Below, in pieces: positions 1 through 8,102 of a DNA stretch of 64,000 nt (positions are counted from its first letter, which is position 1; each line of letters starts with the position of its first letter). Location of the stretch: positions 1,364,001-1,428,000 of the forward strand of contig NZ_JAJNEL010000001.1 of NCBI RefSeq assembly GCF_029428675.1, written 5' to 3'. Origin of the DNA: Streptomyces sp. JH14 (GTDB lineage: Bacteria > Actinomycetota > Actinomycetes > Streptomycetales > Streptomycetaceae). The notes under the pieces are model-generated. The model did no database searches. It saw nothing but the letters and a program-made list of their open reading frames with translations, and had not been told where the DNA came from. Position numbers and translations under genes: made by a program.

Positions 1-327
1 TACTACTCGGGCTGCGAGGAGCTGAACCTGCCGCTGTACGCGGTGGGCGCGGCAGGCTATGTCAGCACGGTCGCGAATGTGGCGCCCCGGCAACTGCGGG
101 CGGTCCTGGACGCGTTCGACGCCGGGGACACCGCCGGCGCCGCCCGGCTCAATCGGCTGACCCTGCCGCTGGCCGAGTTGATGATGGCGTCGGGCCTGCC
201 CGGCACCGTGACGGCCAAGGCGCTGCTCGGCGCCGGACCGGTTCGCGAACCACTGCAGCCCGCCGGGCGCGAGGCGACCGACGGGCTGCGGAGGGCGTAC
301 GAGGAACTCCTCGCCGCTACACGTTAG
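1..327 (+). CDS. dapA: 4-hydroxy-tetrahydrodipicolinate synthase-type protein, C-terminal part
   Basis: Only the last 108 codons are present; the gene enters from the left edge. The run [20 protein letters not shown] matches the late barrel strand of the DapA/NAL family (AVGAxGxVSxxANVxP), followed by the usual helical C-terminal tail. Family members condense pyruvate with aspartate semialdehyde in lysine/diaminopimelate synthesis. The convergent neighbour is dapD, another gene of the same pathway, which favours a real DapA over an unrelated lyase of the superfamily. The catalytic lysine lies outside the window, so this cannot be confirmed. The TAG stop overlaps the dapD stop on the other strand by four bases. 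Confidence 0.75.
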   Translation, partial: YYSGCEELNLPLYAVGAAGYVSTVANVAPRQLRAVLDAFDAGDTAGAARLNRLTLPLAELMMASGLPGTVTAKALLGAGPVREPLQPAGREATDGLRRAYEELLAATR

Positions 328-1310
328 TTGTGGCTGTGCAGGATTTCGTTGAGGCCGTCCCACACCGCGTTGTTCGGACGGGCCTCGACGGCGCCGGTGA
401 CCGAGTTGCGGCGGAAGAGGATGTTCGAGGCACCGGAGAGTTCCCGCGCCTTGACGATCTGGCCGTCCGGCAGCGTGACCCGCGTGCCGGCGGTGACGTA
501 CAGGCCGGCCTCGACGACGCACTCGTCGCCGAGCGCGATCCCGACGCCCGCCTCGGCACCGATCAGGCAGCGCTCACCGATGACGATGCGCTCCTTGCCG
601 CCGCCGGAAAGGGTGCCCATCGTGGAGGCGCCGCCACCGATGTCGGAGCCGTCGCCGACGACGACGCCCGCGGAGATACGGCCCTCGACCATCGATGTGC
701 CGAGCGTGCCGGCGTTGAAGTTGACGAAGCCCTCGTGCATGACGGTCGTACCGGCGGCGAGGTGCGCACCGAGCCTGACCCGGTCGGCGTCGGCGATACG
801 GACGCCCTTCGGCGCGACGTAGTCCGTCATCCGGGGGAACTTGTCGACGGAGCCGACCTGGAGGTGCAGGCCGTCGGCGCGGGCGTTCAGCCGCACCTTC
901 TCGAGATCGTCGACGGCGACCGGACCGAGAGACGTCCAGGCGACGTTGGCGAGGAGGCCGAAGAGGCCGTCCAGGTTCTGGCCGTGCGGCTGCACGAGGC
1001 GGTGGGAGAGGAGGTGCAGACGCAGGTACGCGTCGTGCGCGTCGAGGGGCTTGTCGTCGAGCGAGGCGATGACCGTACGGACGGCGACGACCTCGACTCC
1101 GCGACGGGCGTCCACACCGATGGCCTTGGCCGCGCCCTCGCCGAGGAGGTTCACGGCGCGGTCGGGGGTGAGCCGCTCGGTTCCGGCCGGGCCGGGCTCG
1201 GCGCTGAGCTCGGGGGCGGGGAACCAGGTGTCGAGAACGGAACCGTCGCCGGCGATGGTGGCGAGGCCGGCGGCGACGGCGCCGGTGGTGCGGGAAGTCG
1301 TGTCGGTCAT
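324..1310 (-). CDS. dapD: 2,3,4,5-tetrahydropyridine-2,6-dicarboxylate N-succinyltransferase
   Basis: 328 codons. DapD transfers succinyl from succinyl-CoA to tetrahydrodipicolinate in the succinylase branch of diaminopimelate/lysine synthesis (cytosol, usually a trimer). The middle and C-terminal parts show the left-handed beta-helix repeat pattern and the typical actinobacterial motifs [28 protein letters not shown] and [14 protein letters not shown]. The ATG at 1310 was chosen because the upstream extension of the open frame is low-complexity Arg/Gly/Ala. A -10-like TAGGTT lies seven bases before this ATG and there is no Shine-Dalgarno sequence, so a leaderless mRNA is likely. It converges on the dapA-type gene with overlapping stop codons. 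Confidence 0.95.
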   Translation of the reverse strand: MTDTTSRTTGAVAAGLATIAGDGSVLDTWFPAPELSAEPGPAGTERLTPDRAVNLLGEGAAKAIGVDARRGVEVVAVRTVIASLDDKPLDAHDAYLRLHLLSHRLVQPHGQNLDGLFGLLANVAWTSLGPVAVDDLEKVRLNARADGLHLQVGSVDKFPRMTDYVAPKGVRIADADRVRLGAHLAAGTTVMHEGFVNFNAGTLGTSMVEGRISAGVVVGDGSDIGGGASTMGTLSGGGKERIVIGERCLIGAEAGVGIALGDECVVEAGLYVTAGTRVTLPDGQIVKARELSGASNILFRRNSVTGAVEARPNNAVWDGLNEILHSHN

Positions 1311-1317
1311 GACACAG

Positions 1318-1348
1318 AACCTAACCGGCCGGGCACCGCCGGAGCCAA
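1318..1348 (-). promoter_or_regulatory. putative dapD promoter giving a leaderless mRNA
   Basis: On the minus strand TAGGTT (1323-1318) is followed by seven bases and the ATG of dapD. A weak -35-like TTGGCT (1348-1343) lies 19 bases upstream of it. The position predicts transcription starting at or next to the start codon. Confidence 0.45.
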
Positions 1349-1390
1349 CCGGTCCCGCCGGATGGTCGCGGCGCGGCCCCGCCCGCCCGG

Positions 1391-2617
1391 TCAGCCGGAC
1401 TGTGCCTGCCGTTCGGGCGCCGGAGCCGGCGCGGGGACCACCGCGCGCACCGGCCCCCGCAGCCGCCGCGCCGCCAGCACGGCCGCCCCCGCACCGCCCG
1501 CCAGGACCGCGCACACCGGCCAGAGCAGCCCGGGCGCCGCGGCATAGAGCGCGCCGCCCAACGGTGGCGCCAGCACCTGCCCGCTGATGGAGGCACCCCC
1601 GTACAGGCTCTGGAAGCGGCCCTGCGCATGGGCGGGCGCCTGGTCGGCGACGTAGGCCGTGGCGGTGGTCTTGTAGAGGATCTCGCCCGCGGTCACCGAC
1701 GCCATCATGGTGACGGCGAACATGGCCCCGGCCCCCGGGACCAGCGCGGCGAATCCCAGTCCCACCAGCAGCAGACCGGAACCGACGATGCTCAGCGGCG
1801 CCCGCCGGCGCAGCGCATGCGTCACGGGGAGCTCGAGACAGAGGATGACGCCGCCGTTGATGGCGAGCAGCCAGCCGTAGAACTGGGTGCTGCGGCCATG
1901 ATCGGCGAGGAAGACGGGCAGGGTCGTGTACTGCTGCCGGTAGACGAGGTCGACACAGAGGATCGCGGCGAGCAGGACCAGGACGGCGGGCCTGGCCCGC
2001 AGCTCCCGCCGAAGACCGGGCGCGTCGGGGTCACGCGGCGGCCCGGTGTGTGCGGCGCCGCGCGCCGGGAGCACCTTCGATGCGTATGCGGCGAAGAGCA
2101 GCGTCCCGAGGCCGTCGACGACGAACAGCCAGTCGTACGAGAAACGGGCGGCGACCAGTGCGCCGAGCGGCGGGCCGATGGTGAAGCCCGCGTTGCTCCC
2201 GGCACGCATCAGGGCGAAGCTCTGGCGCCGGCTGCCCTCGGGGACGGTGACGGCGACGAGCGCGGCGTTGGCAGCGCGTACGACGCCCGCCGCGTACTGC
2301 GCGATCGGCAGCACCCCGTACATCGCCGCGATCGGCAGGACCGGCAGGGTGACGAGCGCCGAACCGCTGACCAGCGCGCCGGTCAGGAGCATCCGGCGGT
2401 GGCCGTAGTGATCACCGAACCAGCCGCCGGTGAAGTTTCCGGCGACGAGACCGATGCCGCCGATGCCGGCGATGACTCCGGCCTGCGGGACGGTCAGTCC
2501 GCGTACTGCGGTCAGATAGACGAAGAGGTAGACGAAGGTGAAGCTGACCACTTGGTTGAGAAAGGCACCCAACGCCATCAGCCGCACGGTCCGCGGCACA
2601 TCCCGCAGCATCCTCAT
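1391..2617 (-). CDS. MFS transporter (drug-efflux type)
   Basis: 408 codons with about twelve hydrophobic segments. Motif A between TM2 and TM3 is visible as [13 protein letters not shown], the family's G-x3-D-x2-G-x-R-R signature. The major facilitator class suggests a proton-driven exporter in the cytoplasmic membrane; the substrate cannot be read from sequence. The ATG at 2617 has a good AGGGGAGG site nine bases upstream; an in-frame GTG at 2626 would sit on top of that site, so it was rejected. It is divergent from an HxlR-peroxiredoxin regulator, with a consensus-like promoter and a 27-bp inverted repeat directly upstream, so control by that regulator is the simplest reading (inference). 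Confidence 0.9.
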   Translation of the reverse strand: MRMLRDVPRTVRLMALGAFLNQVVSFTFVYLFVYLTAVRGLTVPQAGVIAGIGGIGLVAGNFTGGWFGDHYGHRRMLLTGALVSGSALVTLPVLPIAAMYGVLPIAQYAAGVVRAANAALVAVTVPEGSRRQSFALMRAGSNAGFTIGPPLGALVAARFSYDWLFVVDGLGTLLFAAYASKVLPARGAAHTGPPRDPDAPGLRRELRARPAVLVLLAAILCVDLVYRQQYTTLPVFLADHGRSTQFYGWLLAINGGVILCLELPVTHALRRRAPLSIVGSGLLLVGLGFAALVPGAGAMFAVTMMASVTAGEILYKTTATAYVADQAPAHAQGRFQSLYGGASISGQVLAPPLGGALYAAAPGLLWPVCAVLAGGAGAAVLAARRLRGPVRAVVPAPAPAPERQAQSG

Positions 2618-2633
2618 CCGCAGCACCCTCCCC

Positions 2634-2660
2634 TAGTGAGTTCCTTTTGGGAACTGACTA
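2634..2660. promoter_or_regulatory. 27-bp inverted repeat, probable HxlR operator
   Basis: Arms TAGTGAGTTCC (2634-2644) and GGAACTGACTA (2650-2660) are complementary at 10 of 11 positions around a five-base spacer. The site overlaps the -10 of the MFS promoter by four bases and covers its expected start of transcription. It lies in the divergent region shared with the HxlR-type regulator. Such dyads of about 20-30 bp are usual for HxlR/MarR proteins. Confidence 0.7.
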
Positions 2661-2685
2661 TGGCAGCATGACTTCCGCGGGTCAA
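2657..2685 (-). promoter_or_regulatory. promoter of the MFS exporter gene
   Basis: On the minus strand TTGACC (2685-2680), a 17-base spacer and CATAGT (2662-2657) form a near-consensus vegetative promoter about 40-70 bases upstream of the ATG at 2617. Its -10 shares bases with the inverted repeat at 2634-2660. Confidence 0.65.
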
Positions 2686-2761
2686 TGAATGAGTCATCGG
2701 GCCATGCCCCCTCCCGAAGGAGACATGACCTGCCTCGGAAGAGAACGGAAAAGACGAAGCA

Positions 2762-3631
2762 ATGGCGCAGCGCACCCGCCTGGCCGACGCCGACTGCGCG
2801 ATCGCCCAGGCCCTCGATGTCGTGGGCGACTGGTGGACCCTGCTGATCGTGCGGGACACCGCGCGCGGAGTGCACCGCTTCGACGCGCTCCAGCAGGAGC
2901 TGGGCGTGTCCCGCAAGGTGCTCACCGAGCGGCTGCGGCTGCTGGTCGAGGCGGACGTGCTGTCCCGGGAGCCGTACCAGGACCGCCCGGTCCGGTACGA
3001 GTACCGGCTCACCCCGCGCGGCCGCGCGCTGCTGCCCGCACTGATCGCGCTCCAGGACTGGGGCGACACCTGGGTGTTGGGAGACGGAGAGAAGATGGCG
3101 ACGGCCGCGGAGGCGTCAAGGGAGGCGGAGCGGGTACGGGCCCTGGTGGGCACGCGCCTGCCCGAGCTGCAACTCCTCGACTACGACGGTGTGTTGCGTG
3201 ACCCGGTGGCCGACACCCCGTACACCGTCCTGTACTGCTTCCCGAGCGCGTACGCCCGCCGGGACGCCTATCCGCCGGGCTGGGCGGAGATCCCGGGCGC
3301 GCGTGGCTGCACCCTCGAATCCTGTACGTACCGCGACCAGCTGGCCGAGTTCACGGCAGTGGGGGCGAGCGTGCGCGGTGTCTCCACCCAACGGCCCGAT
3401 GAACAGCGGGCGTTCGCCGACGCGGAGGGGTTGCGCTTCCCGCTGCTGTCCGACGCGGAGCTGGAGCTGACCGCGGCGCTGCGACTGCCGACGTTCCGGG
3501 CGGCGGGGGTCAGCCGGCTGAAGCGGCTGACTCTGGTGGTGGACCGGGACCGGACCGTGCGCGAGGCGCTGTATCCGATCACGGACATCGAGGCGAGCGT
3601 GCAGGCGGCGCTGGCGGCGGTCAGCCGATGA
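2762..3631 (+). CDS. HxlR-family winged-helix regulator fused to a PrxQ-type peroxiredoxin
   Basis: 289 codons in two clear modules. Residues about 1-105 are an HxlR winged helix (ALDVVGDWWTLLIVRD, ELGVSRKVLTERLRLL, YRLTPRGRALLPAL) with the conserved N-terminal Cys12. Residues about 125-289 are an AhpC/TSA fold whose GCTLESC segment places Cys183 and Cys188 in the C-x4-C spacing of BCP/PrxQ thiol peroxidases. The fusion suggests a redox-sensing repressor, or an enzyme tethered to a DNA-binding domain; which one is inference. It is divergent from an MFS exporter with a large dyad between them. The 3' end overlaps the convergent TetR gene by eleven bases. Confidence 0.85.
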   Translation: MAQRTRLADADCAIAQALDVVGDWWTLLIVRDTARGVHRFDALQQELGVSRKVLTERLRLLVEADVLSREPYQDRPVRYEYRLTPRGRALLPALIALQDWGDTWVLGDGEKMATAAEASREAERVRALVGTRLPELQLLDYDGVLRDPVADTPYTVLYCFPSAYARRDAYPPGWAEIPGARGCTLESCTYRDQLAEFTAVGASVRGVSTQRPDEQRAFADAEGLRFPLLSDAELELTAALRLPTFRAAGVSRLKRLTLVVDRDRTVREALYPITDIEASVQAALAAVSR

Positions 3632-4157
3632 TCCGCGCCAGCATCTCCCGTGTGTACGCCACGTCGTAACTCCCCCCGGTCAGCAGCACCTGCAGACAGA
3701 TCCCGTCCATCAGCGCGATCAGCGCCCGCGCGGTGGCCGGGTCGGTGCGCCCGGCCAGCAGCTCGGCGGTGACGTCCGTCCACTCGGCGGCGACGGGCTG
3801 CAGCACGGGCCGGCGCAGCGCCGCGAGATAGAGCTCGTACTCCAGCTCCAGGCGCCCGCGCCCGCCGGAGAACCACTCCCCCAGCAGACGGGCCAGCGCC
3901 TCGGCGAGGTCCGCGTCCGGGGCGAGGAGGGCCTCGCTCTCCCGTATGGCCCGGGAGAAGTTCTCGTTCGAGCGGCGCAGCGCGGCGACCAGCAGCTCGT
4001 CGAGGGAGGCGAAGTGATACGTCGTCGAGCCGAGCGGCACATCGGCCTCGGCGGCGACGGAGCGGTGGCTGAGCCCCGCGATGCCCCTGGCGCCGACGAC
4101 CCGGATCGCCGCATCGATGATGCGGTCGCGTCGCTCCGGGTCGTAACGGCGGGCCAT
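3621..4157 (-). CDS. TetR-family transcriptional regulator
   Basis: 178 codons. The N-terminal TetR DNA-binding domain is clear (RDRIIDAAIRVVGARG, then the HTH near residues 26-48 ending in STTYHFASLDELL). The C-terminal half is the variable ligand-binding domain. The ATG at 4157 overlaps the TGA of the upstream small multidrug resistance gene by one base (TGATG), so the two are translationally coupled. The 40-bp inverted repeat in front of that operon is the likely binding site, making this an autoregulated local repressor whose inducer is probably a substrate of the pump (inference). Confidence 0.9.
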   Translation of the reverse strand: MARRYDPERRDRIIDAAIRVVGARGIAGLSHRSVAAEADVPLGSTTYHFASLDELLVAALRRSNENFSRAIRESEALLAPDADLAEALARLLGEWFSGGRGRLELEYELYLAALRRPVLQPVAAEWTDVTAELLAGRTDPATARALIALMDGICLQVLLTGGSYDVAYTREMLARIIG

Positions 4158-4477
4158 CAGTGCGCTCCGCCCGCGTTGAGCACCACCACGCCGGCGATGA
4201 TCAGCGCGATGCCCAGCACCTTGGCAGGGCTTCCGGATTCGCCCATGAAGAGCACCCCAATGGCGGCGACCGCCGCCGTGCCGATCCCGGCCCAGATGGC
4301 GTAGGCGGTACCCATGGACAGCGTCTTCAGCGTCTGCGCGAGGAGCGAGAAGGCGAGCAGATAGCCGAGGACGGTGATGAGCGAGGGCCAGAGCCGGGTG
4401 AAGCCCTCGCTGTACTTCATTGCCGTCGTCCCGGCCACCTCTGCTGCTATGGCCGCGGCCAGCAGTCCGTATCCCAT
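4157..4477 (-). CDS. SMR (EmrE/QacE-type) multidrug efflux protein
   Basis: 106 codons, the usual SMR length, with four membrane segments. Glu13 in the first segment (AAAIAAEVAGTTAMK) corresponds to the membrane-embedded proton/drug-binding Glu14 of EmrE, and the YAIWAGIGTA signature is present. It is a proton-coupled small exporter of the cytoplasmic membrane working as a dimer. The ATG at 4477 fits the family length. Longer in-frame starts would put coding sequence inside the operator. There is no Shine-Dalgarno sequence, but TACACT lies seven bases upstream, which predicts a leaderless mRNA. The TetR gene follows with a one-base overlap. Confidence 0.9.
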   Translation of the reverse strand: MGYGLLAAAIAAEVAGTTAMKYSEGFTRLWPSLITVLGYLLAFSLLAQTLKTLSMGTAYAIWAGIGTAAVAAIGVLFMGESGSPAKVLGIALIIAGVVVLNAGGAH

Positions 4478-4516
4478 GTGTACGAGTGTACGCATGGTTG
4501 CGTACATCCGTACACA
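4477..4516. promoter_or_regulatory. 40-bp inverted repeat, probable TetR operator, with -10 TACACT
   Basis: Two 18-base arms (4477-4494 and 4499-4516) match at 16 of 18 positions around the four-base spacer TGGT. Each arm contains two GTAC cores. The left arm contains the -10-like TACACT (minus strand, 4490-4485) and ends on the first base of the SMR start codon, so bound repressor would cover both the promoter and the start. Confidence 0.75.
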
Positions 4517-4606
4517 TAGCACGGCGGGCGGAGGGGATCCGCTGCCCCGTACGGGGCGCTACGGTGTCCCGACCGGTTCATGGACCCGACACACGACGGA
4601 GCAGCA

Positions 4607-5737
4607 GTGGCGCAGGATGCAGGGTGGGGCGGCGGTGTGCCCGGGGGCGGCGCACCGTACGGAGGAGCGCCGTACGGGGGGCCTCCCGGGCCGCCCGGAT
4701 GGGGTGGCTGGATGCCGCCGCCACCCAAACCCGGGGTGATACCTCTGCGCCCCCTCGGCCTCGGGGACATGATCGGCGGGGCGTTCTCCACGATGGGCCG
4801 CTACTGGAAGCAACTGTTCGGCATCGGCGCGGCCGTGTACGGCGGGGCGCTGGGCGTGGTCGGGGTCGCGGTCGCGGTCGCGTACTCCGCGGTCAGCGAC
4901 CCTCTGCACCGGGTCGTGGAGCTCTCCTCCGAGGAGAGCCCGCGCACGGAGGACATCGTGCCGCTGGTGATCGCCTTCGGCGCCGTCTGGCTGGTGGCCG
5001 TCCTGGCGCTGATGACCGCCACGGCGATGATGTACGCGACGGTTCCGGCGGTTCTGCAGGACGCGGTCCTGGGCCGGCCGACCGCCTTCGGCATCATCTG
5101 GCGCCGGGCCTGGGCGCGGGTCCCGGCCGTGATCGGCACGGTGCTCCTGACCGCCCTGGTCGCGGTGATCCCGGTGGTGCTCATCATGGTCGCCTTCATC
5201 GCCATGATGATCGCCTTCATCACCCTGGACAGCGGATCCGGCAGCGGGGTGGCGATCGCGGTCGGCGTCCTGGGCGCTCTGGCCACCGCCCCGCTGGCGA
5301 TCTGGCTCTGGGTGAAATTCTCGCTGGCCCCCGCGGCCGCGGTCTTCGAGGGGCAGCGCCCGATCGCCGCGCTGCGCCGCTCGTCGCACCTGGTTCGCGG
5401 TGACTGGTGGCGGATCTTCGGCATCTCGCTGCTGGCCATGCTCATGGCGGCGGTGGCGAGCTACATCATCCAGCTGCCGTTCTCGGTCCTCGGCATGTTC
5501 CCCGGCATGATCGGCATGGAGAGCCTGGGCTCCGACCCCAACGCGATAGCGGTCGTTGTCGCCATGAGCGGCTACCTGGTGGCGACGCTGCTGGGGCAGC
5601 TGGTCGGCCAGCTCGTCTCGGCGACGTTCCCGCAGCTGGTGATCGGGCTGCTGTACGTGGACCGCCGGATGCGCAACGAGAACCTGGGCCCGGTGCTCGC
5701 CGAAGCCGCTGCCGTGCCCCCGCAGTTCGGCCCGTGA
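4607..5737 (+). CDS. polytopic membrane protein, glycerophosphodiesterase-membrane-domain-like
   Basis: 376 codons from the GTG at 4607, which has GGAG five bases upstream; an in-frame ATG at 4580 lacks any ribosome-binding site. A Gly/Pro/Tyr-rich cytosolic leader (about residues 1-50, with GAPYGGAPYGG repeats) is followed by about six membrane segments. The conserved opening IPLRPLGLGDMIGGAFSTM and the LRRSSHLVRGDWWRIFGISLL block are typical of a large actinobacterial membrane family often labelled glycerophosphoryl diester phosphodiesterase membrane domain. No phosphodiesterase active site is present. The function is unknown. It stands alone between the SMR operon and a convergent VOC gene. 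Confidence 0.8.
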   Translation: MAQDAGWGGGVPGGGAPYGGAPYGGPPGPPGWGGWMPPPPKPGVIPLRPLGLGDMIGGAFSTMGRYWKQLFGIGAAVYGGALGVVGVAVAVAYSAVSDPLHRVVELSSEESPRTEDIVPLVIAFGAVWLVAVLALMTATAMMYATVPAVLQDAVLGRPTAFGIIWRRAWARVPAVIGTVLLTALVAVIPVVLIMVAFIAMMIAFITLDSGSGSGVAIAVGVLGALATAPLAIWLWVKFSLAPAAAVFEGQRPIAALRRSSHLVRGDWWRIFGISLLAMLMAAVASYIIQLPFSVLGMFPGMIGMESLGSDPNAIAVVVAMSGYLVATLLGQLVGQLVSATFPQLVIGLLYVDRRMRNENLGPVLAEAAAVPPQFGP

Positions 5738-5745
5738 GCGCGGGT

Positions 5746-5767
5746 CGGGCCCGCGCACACGGGCCCG
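5746..5767. terminator. possible bidirectional terminator hairpin
   Basis: A perfect seven-base stem CGGGCCC / GGGCCCG with an eight-base loop sits between the convergent membrane-protein gene and VOC gene. There is no T-tract, as is common in streptomycetes. A run of GGGTAC units follows at 5771-5788. Confidence 0.45.
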
Positions 5768-5798
5768 GCCCGGGTACGGGTACGGGTACAGGCGGTTC

Positions 5799-6164
5799 TC
5801 AGTCGATGAGCGAGTTCTTCGGGCTCAGCACGCAGAACTCGTTCCCCTCCGGGTCCGCCAGCACCACCCAGCCCGTACCGGCCTGCTGACCGACGTCCGT
5901 CCGGGTGGCGCCGAGCCCGACGATCCGCCCGACCTCGGCCGCCTGGTCGTCCGGGGCGAGATCGATGTGCAGCCGGTTCTTGAGCGTCTTCCTCTCGGGC
6001 ACGGGAACGAAGGTGATGCCGGGCACGGCGTCCTTGTGGGCGCCGATGACGATTTCGTCATCGGCCTCGAAGAGCACCTTCCAGTCGAGCACCCGGCACC
6101 AGAACCGGGCCTGCGACGGCAGATCGTGGGCGTCGACGACGAGGGAGTAAAAGGAAACGGCCAT
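5799..6164 (-). CDS. VOC-superfamily (glyoxalase/bleomycin-resistance-like) protein
   Basis: 121 codons. Paired beta-alpha-beta-beta-beta units are visible: SFYSLVVDAHDLPSQARFWCRVLDWKV, then TGWVVLADPEGNEFCVL. The latter is the standard end of a VOC domain, with the metal-ligand position in PEGNEFCVL. VOC proteins range from lyases to dioxygenases and drug-binding proteins, and the substrate cannot be inferred. The ATG at 6164 begins the domain directly, and the hexamer CAGACT lies seven bases upstream, so the mRNA may be leaderless. It converges on the membrane-protein gene across a GC-rich hairpin. Confidence 0.8.
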   Translation of the reverse strand: MAVSFYSLVVDAHDLPSQARFWCRVLDWKVLFEADDEIVIGAHKDAVPGITFVPVPERKTLKNRLHIDLAPDDQAAEVGRIVGLGATRTDVGQQAGTGWVVLADPEGNEFCVLSPKNSLID

Positions 6165-6229
6165 GCCCGCCAGTCTGCCCGGCGCCCACGGCCGTTCGCA
6201 TGACGCAGCGCGAAACCGCGCCGAGTCCG

Positions 6230-7624
6230 TCAGCCGCTGACGGTGAACCAGACCGAGCGGGACTTCTTCCACTCGGCGTGGTCGAGGTCCTTCGCCTCCG
6301 TGCCGTCCCCGTACAGATCGGCCGAGCCGGCGTCCGTGATCAGCTGCGCCCGTGCGCCCGGAACCGTCAGGTCCGGCACGTCGACGACGGCCTCCCAGCC
6401 ACCCGGGTCGGCGGTCGGCAGATCGAGCCGCTTGACGGGCGCGTGTCCGGCGACACCGTCCCAGGAGTAGAGGGCGTACGGGTCGGAGTTGTCGTCGGCC
6501 GCCCAGGAACCGGCCACGATCAGATACTGGTCGGCGGCGTTCTTGCGGATGTCGCGGATGCTGAGGCCGCCGAGGTCCAGCTCGATCGGTGTGCCGATGA
6601 CCGCCTTCGCCCCGCTGCCGGCCACCTTGTCGAAGTTCGTGACGGGCACGATCAGCGCCTTGCCACCGCCCTTCGGCGGTACGAGCGGCGCCCGGAAGCC
6701 GAGGTACGCGGTGGTGGTCGAGCCGGGCGCGAACTCCAGGCCCTCGATGTTGAACCCGTCGATCTGCTTGGGCACTTCGCCGTCGGCCGTACCCGCGGCG
6801 AAGCCGTACCGGTTGCCGTTCGCCTTGTCCCAGGCGACGAGGTCGTCCCGGAGCTTCTTGTACGAGCCGCCGACCGTCAGCTGGGTGGCGGCGCCCGATC
6901 CGGTCACCGTCGTGGTGAAGACGGTGTTGCGGGCGGACTTGTACTCGCCGTCCTTGTTGTTGCCGAGCGAACCGGTCCAGTAGACGGTGTTCCCGACCCG
7001 GGTCGCGCCCTCGATGTCGATCTCCTTGTCCGCCCCGAGTGCCGAGCCGACGTCCCAGCTCTTCACGGGCGCACCGGATGCCGAACGGCTGTACAGCCGC
7101 AGCGTGTTGGACTCGTCGTCGGCCACCACCGCGTAACCGCCCCCGACGTCGACGGCGGCCGAGGCGTCCGAGGACCCGGTGAGGTAGCGCGTGTCGGCAG
7201 AGTTCTGCACGGCGGCGGACGCGGCGTAGTGCAGCGTCTTGGTGGCGGTCTTGCCGCCGAGCCCCGTGACCTTGATCGTGAGGTCCGTGTAGCCGCGCGC
7301 GTGCGCGGCGACCGCGAGCTGCCGGGTGGCGCCGGTCCCCGTCACGGTCACATCGCCGGTTCCGGCGACGGACGACTTGGTGCTCGCGGAGGCCGCCACG
7401 CCGAGCGCGGACACATCGGCGCCGCTCTGCGCGACGGTGACGGTCACCACCGGGTCACCGGCCGCCCCGACGGCGCCGGAGAGGTAGGCGGCGGACAGGG
7501 CGATCGTCGGGGTTCCGTAACTCGCGGCGTGCGCAGGGGCGTTGATCCCCAGAGCGGCCAGCGCAAGGACGCCGGACGCGGCGGTGACGGCCCGGCGGCT
7601 CCGGAGCGAAAGCGGTTGCAGCAC
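6230..7624 (-). CDS. secreted DUF3616-like (beta-propeller) protein
   Basis: 464 codons from GTG 7624, which has GAGAGG six bases upstream. The N-terminus is a signal peptide (basic LRSRRAV, hydrophobic SGVLALAALG, cleavage near APAHA-AS); the twin arginines leave Tat export possible. Residues about 35-130 look like an Ig/adhesin-type beta domain. The C-terminal two thirds carry repeated beta-strand motifs such as DIEGATRVGNTVYWTGS and NIEGLEFAPGSTTTAYLGFRAPL, which resemble the uncharacterised DUF3616 family. No catalytic residues can be assigned. It is transcribed alone; a strong hairpin separates it from the suf operon. Confidence 0.7.
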   Translation of the reverse strand: MLQPLSLRSRRAVTAASGVLALAALGINAPAHAASYGTPTIALSAAYLSGAVGAAGDPVVTVTVAQSGADVSALGVAASASTKSSVAGTGDVTVTGTGATRQLAVAAHARGYTDLTIKVTGLGGKTATKTLHYAASAAVQNSADTRYLTGSSDASAAVDVGGGYAVVADDESNTLRLYSRSASGAPVKSWDVGSALGADKEIDIEGATRVGNTVYWTGSLGNNKDGEYKSARNTVFTTTVTGSGAATQLTVGGSYKKLRDDLVAWDKANGNRYGFAAGTADGEVPKQIDGFNIEGLEFAPGSTTTAYLGFRAPLVPPKGGGKALIVPVTNFDKVAGSGAKAVIGTPIELDLGGLSIRDIRKNAADQYLIVAGSWAADDNSDPYALYSWDGVAGHAPVKRLDLPTADPGGWEAVVDVPDLTVPGARAQLITDAGSADLYGDGTEAKDLDHAEWKKSRSVWFTVSG

Positions 7625-7720
7625 AGCGTGCCTCTCGTCGGCGTGATGTCGACGAGTAGGTTCCGGTCCCTGTGCCAACGCCGGACACACGTCATGCGTA
7701 CGGCAGACGAACAACGCAGG

Positions 7721-7748
7721 ACGGCCCCCGGCCGAAGCCGGGGGCCGT
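7721..7748 (-). terminator. terminator of the suf operon
   Basis: A perfect 12-base stem (ACGGCCCCCGGC, 7721-7732, with its complement 7737-7748) closed by a CGAA tetraloop lies about 20 bases beyond the last suf gene on the minus strand. Confidence 0.85.
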
Positions 7749-7766
7749 CACACGGGTGCAGTCGGC

Positions 7767-8102
7767 TCAGACGTTGAAGCCGAGTGCGCGCAGCTGCTCG
7801 CGCCCGTCGTCCGTGATCTTGTCCGGACCCCACGGCGGCATCCAGACCCAGTTGATCCGCAGCTCGCTGACGAGGCCGTCGGTCGCGGACTTCGCCTGGT
7901 CCTCGATGACGTCGGTCAGCGGGCAGGCCGCGGACGTCAGCGTCATGTCGAGGGTGGCGATGTTGGCGTCGTCGATGTGAATGCCGTAGATCAGGCCCAG
8001 GTTGACGACGTCGATGCCCAGCTCGGGGTCGACGACGTCGTACAGGGCCTCGCGGACCTCCTCCTCGGAGGCCGGCTTGCTCAGGGTCTCGTTCTCGCTC
8101 AT
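7767..8102 (-). CDS. sufT: metal-sulfur cluster assembly factor (SufT/DUF59 family)
   Basis: 111 codons. DUF59/MIP18-type fold with the hallmark DPELGIDVVNLGLIY segment (about 25-39) and a single conserved Cys60 in TSAACPLTD. Members assist maturation of Fe-S proteins in the cytosol. It is the last gene of the suf operon and starts with an ATGA overlap with sufU, so it is translationally coupled. A perfect hairpin terminator follows. Confidence 0.9.
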   Translation of the reverse strand: MSENETLSKPASEEEVREALYDVVDPELGIDVVNLGLIYGIHIDDANIATLDMTLTSAACPLTDVIEDQAKSATDGLVSELRINWVWMPPWGPDKITDDGREQLRALGFNV

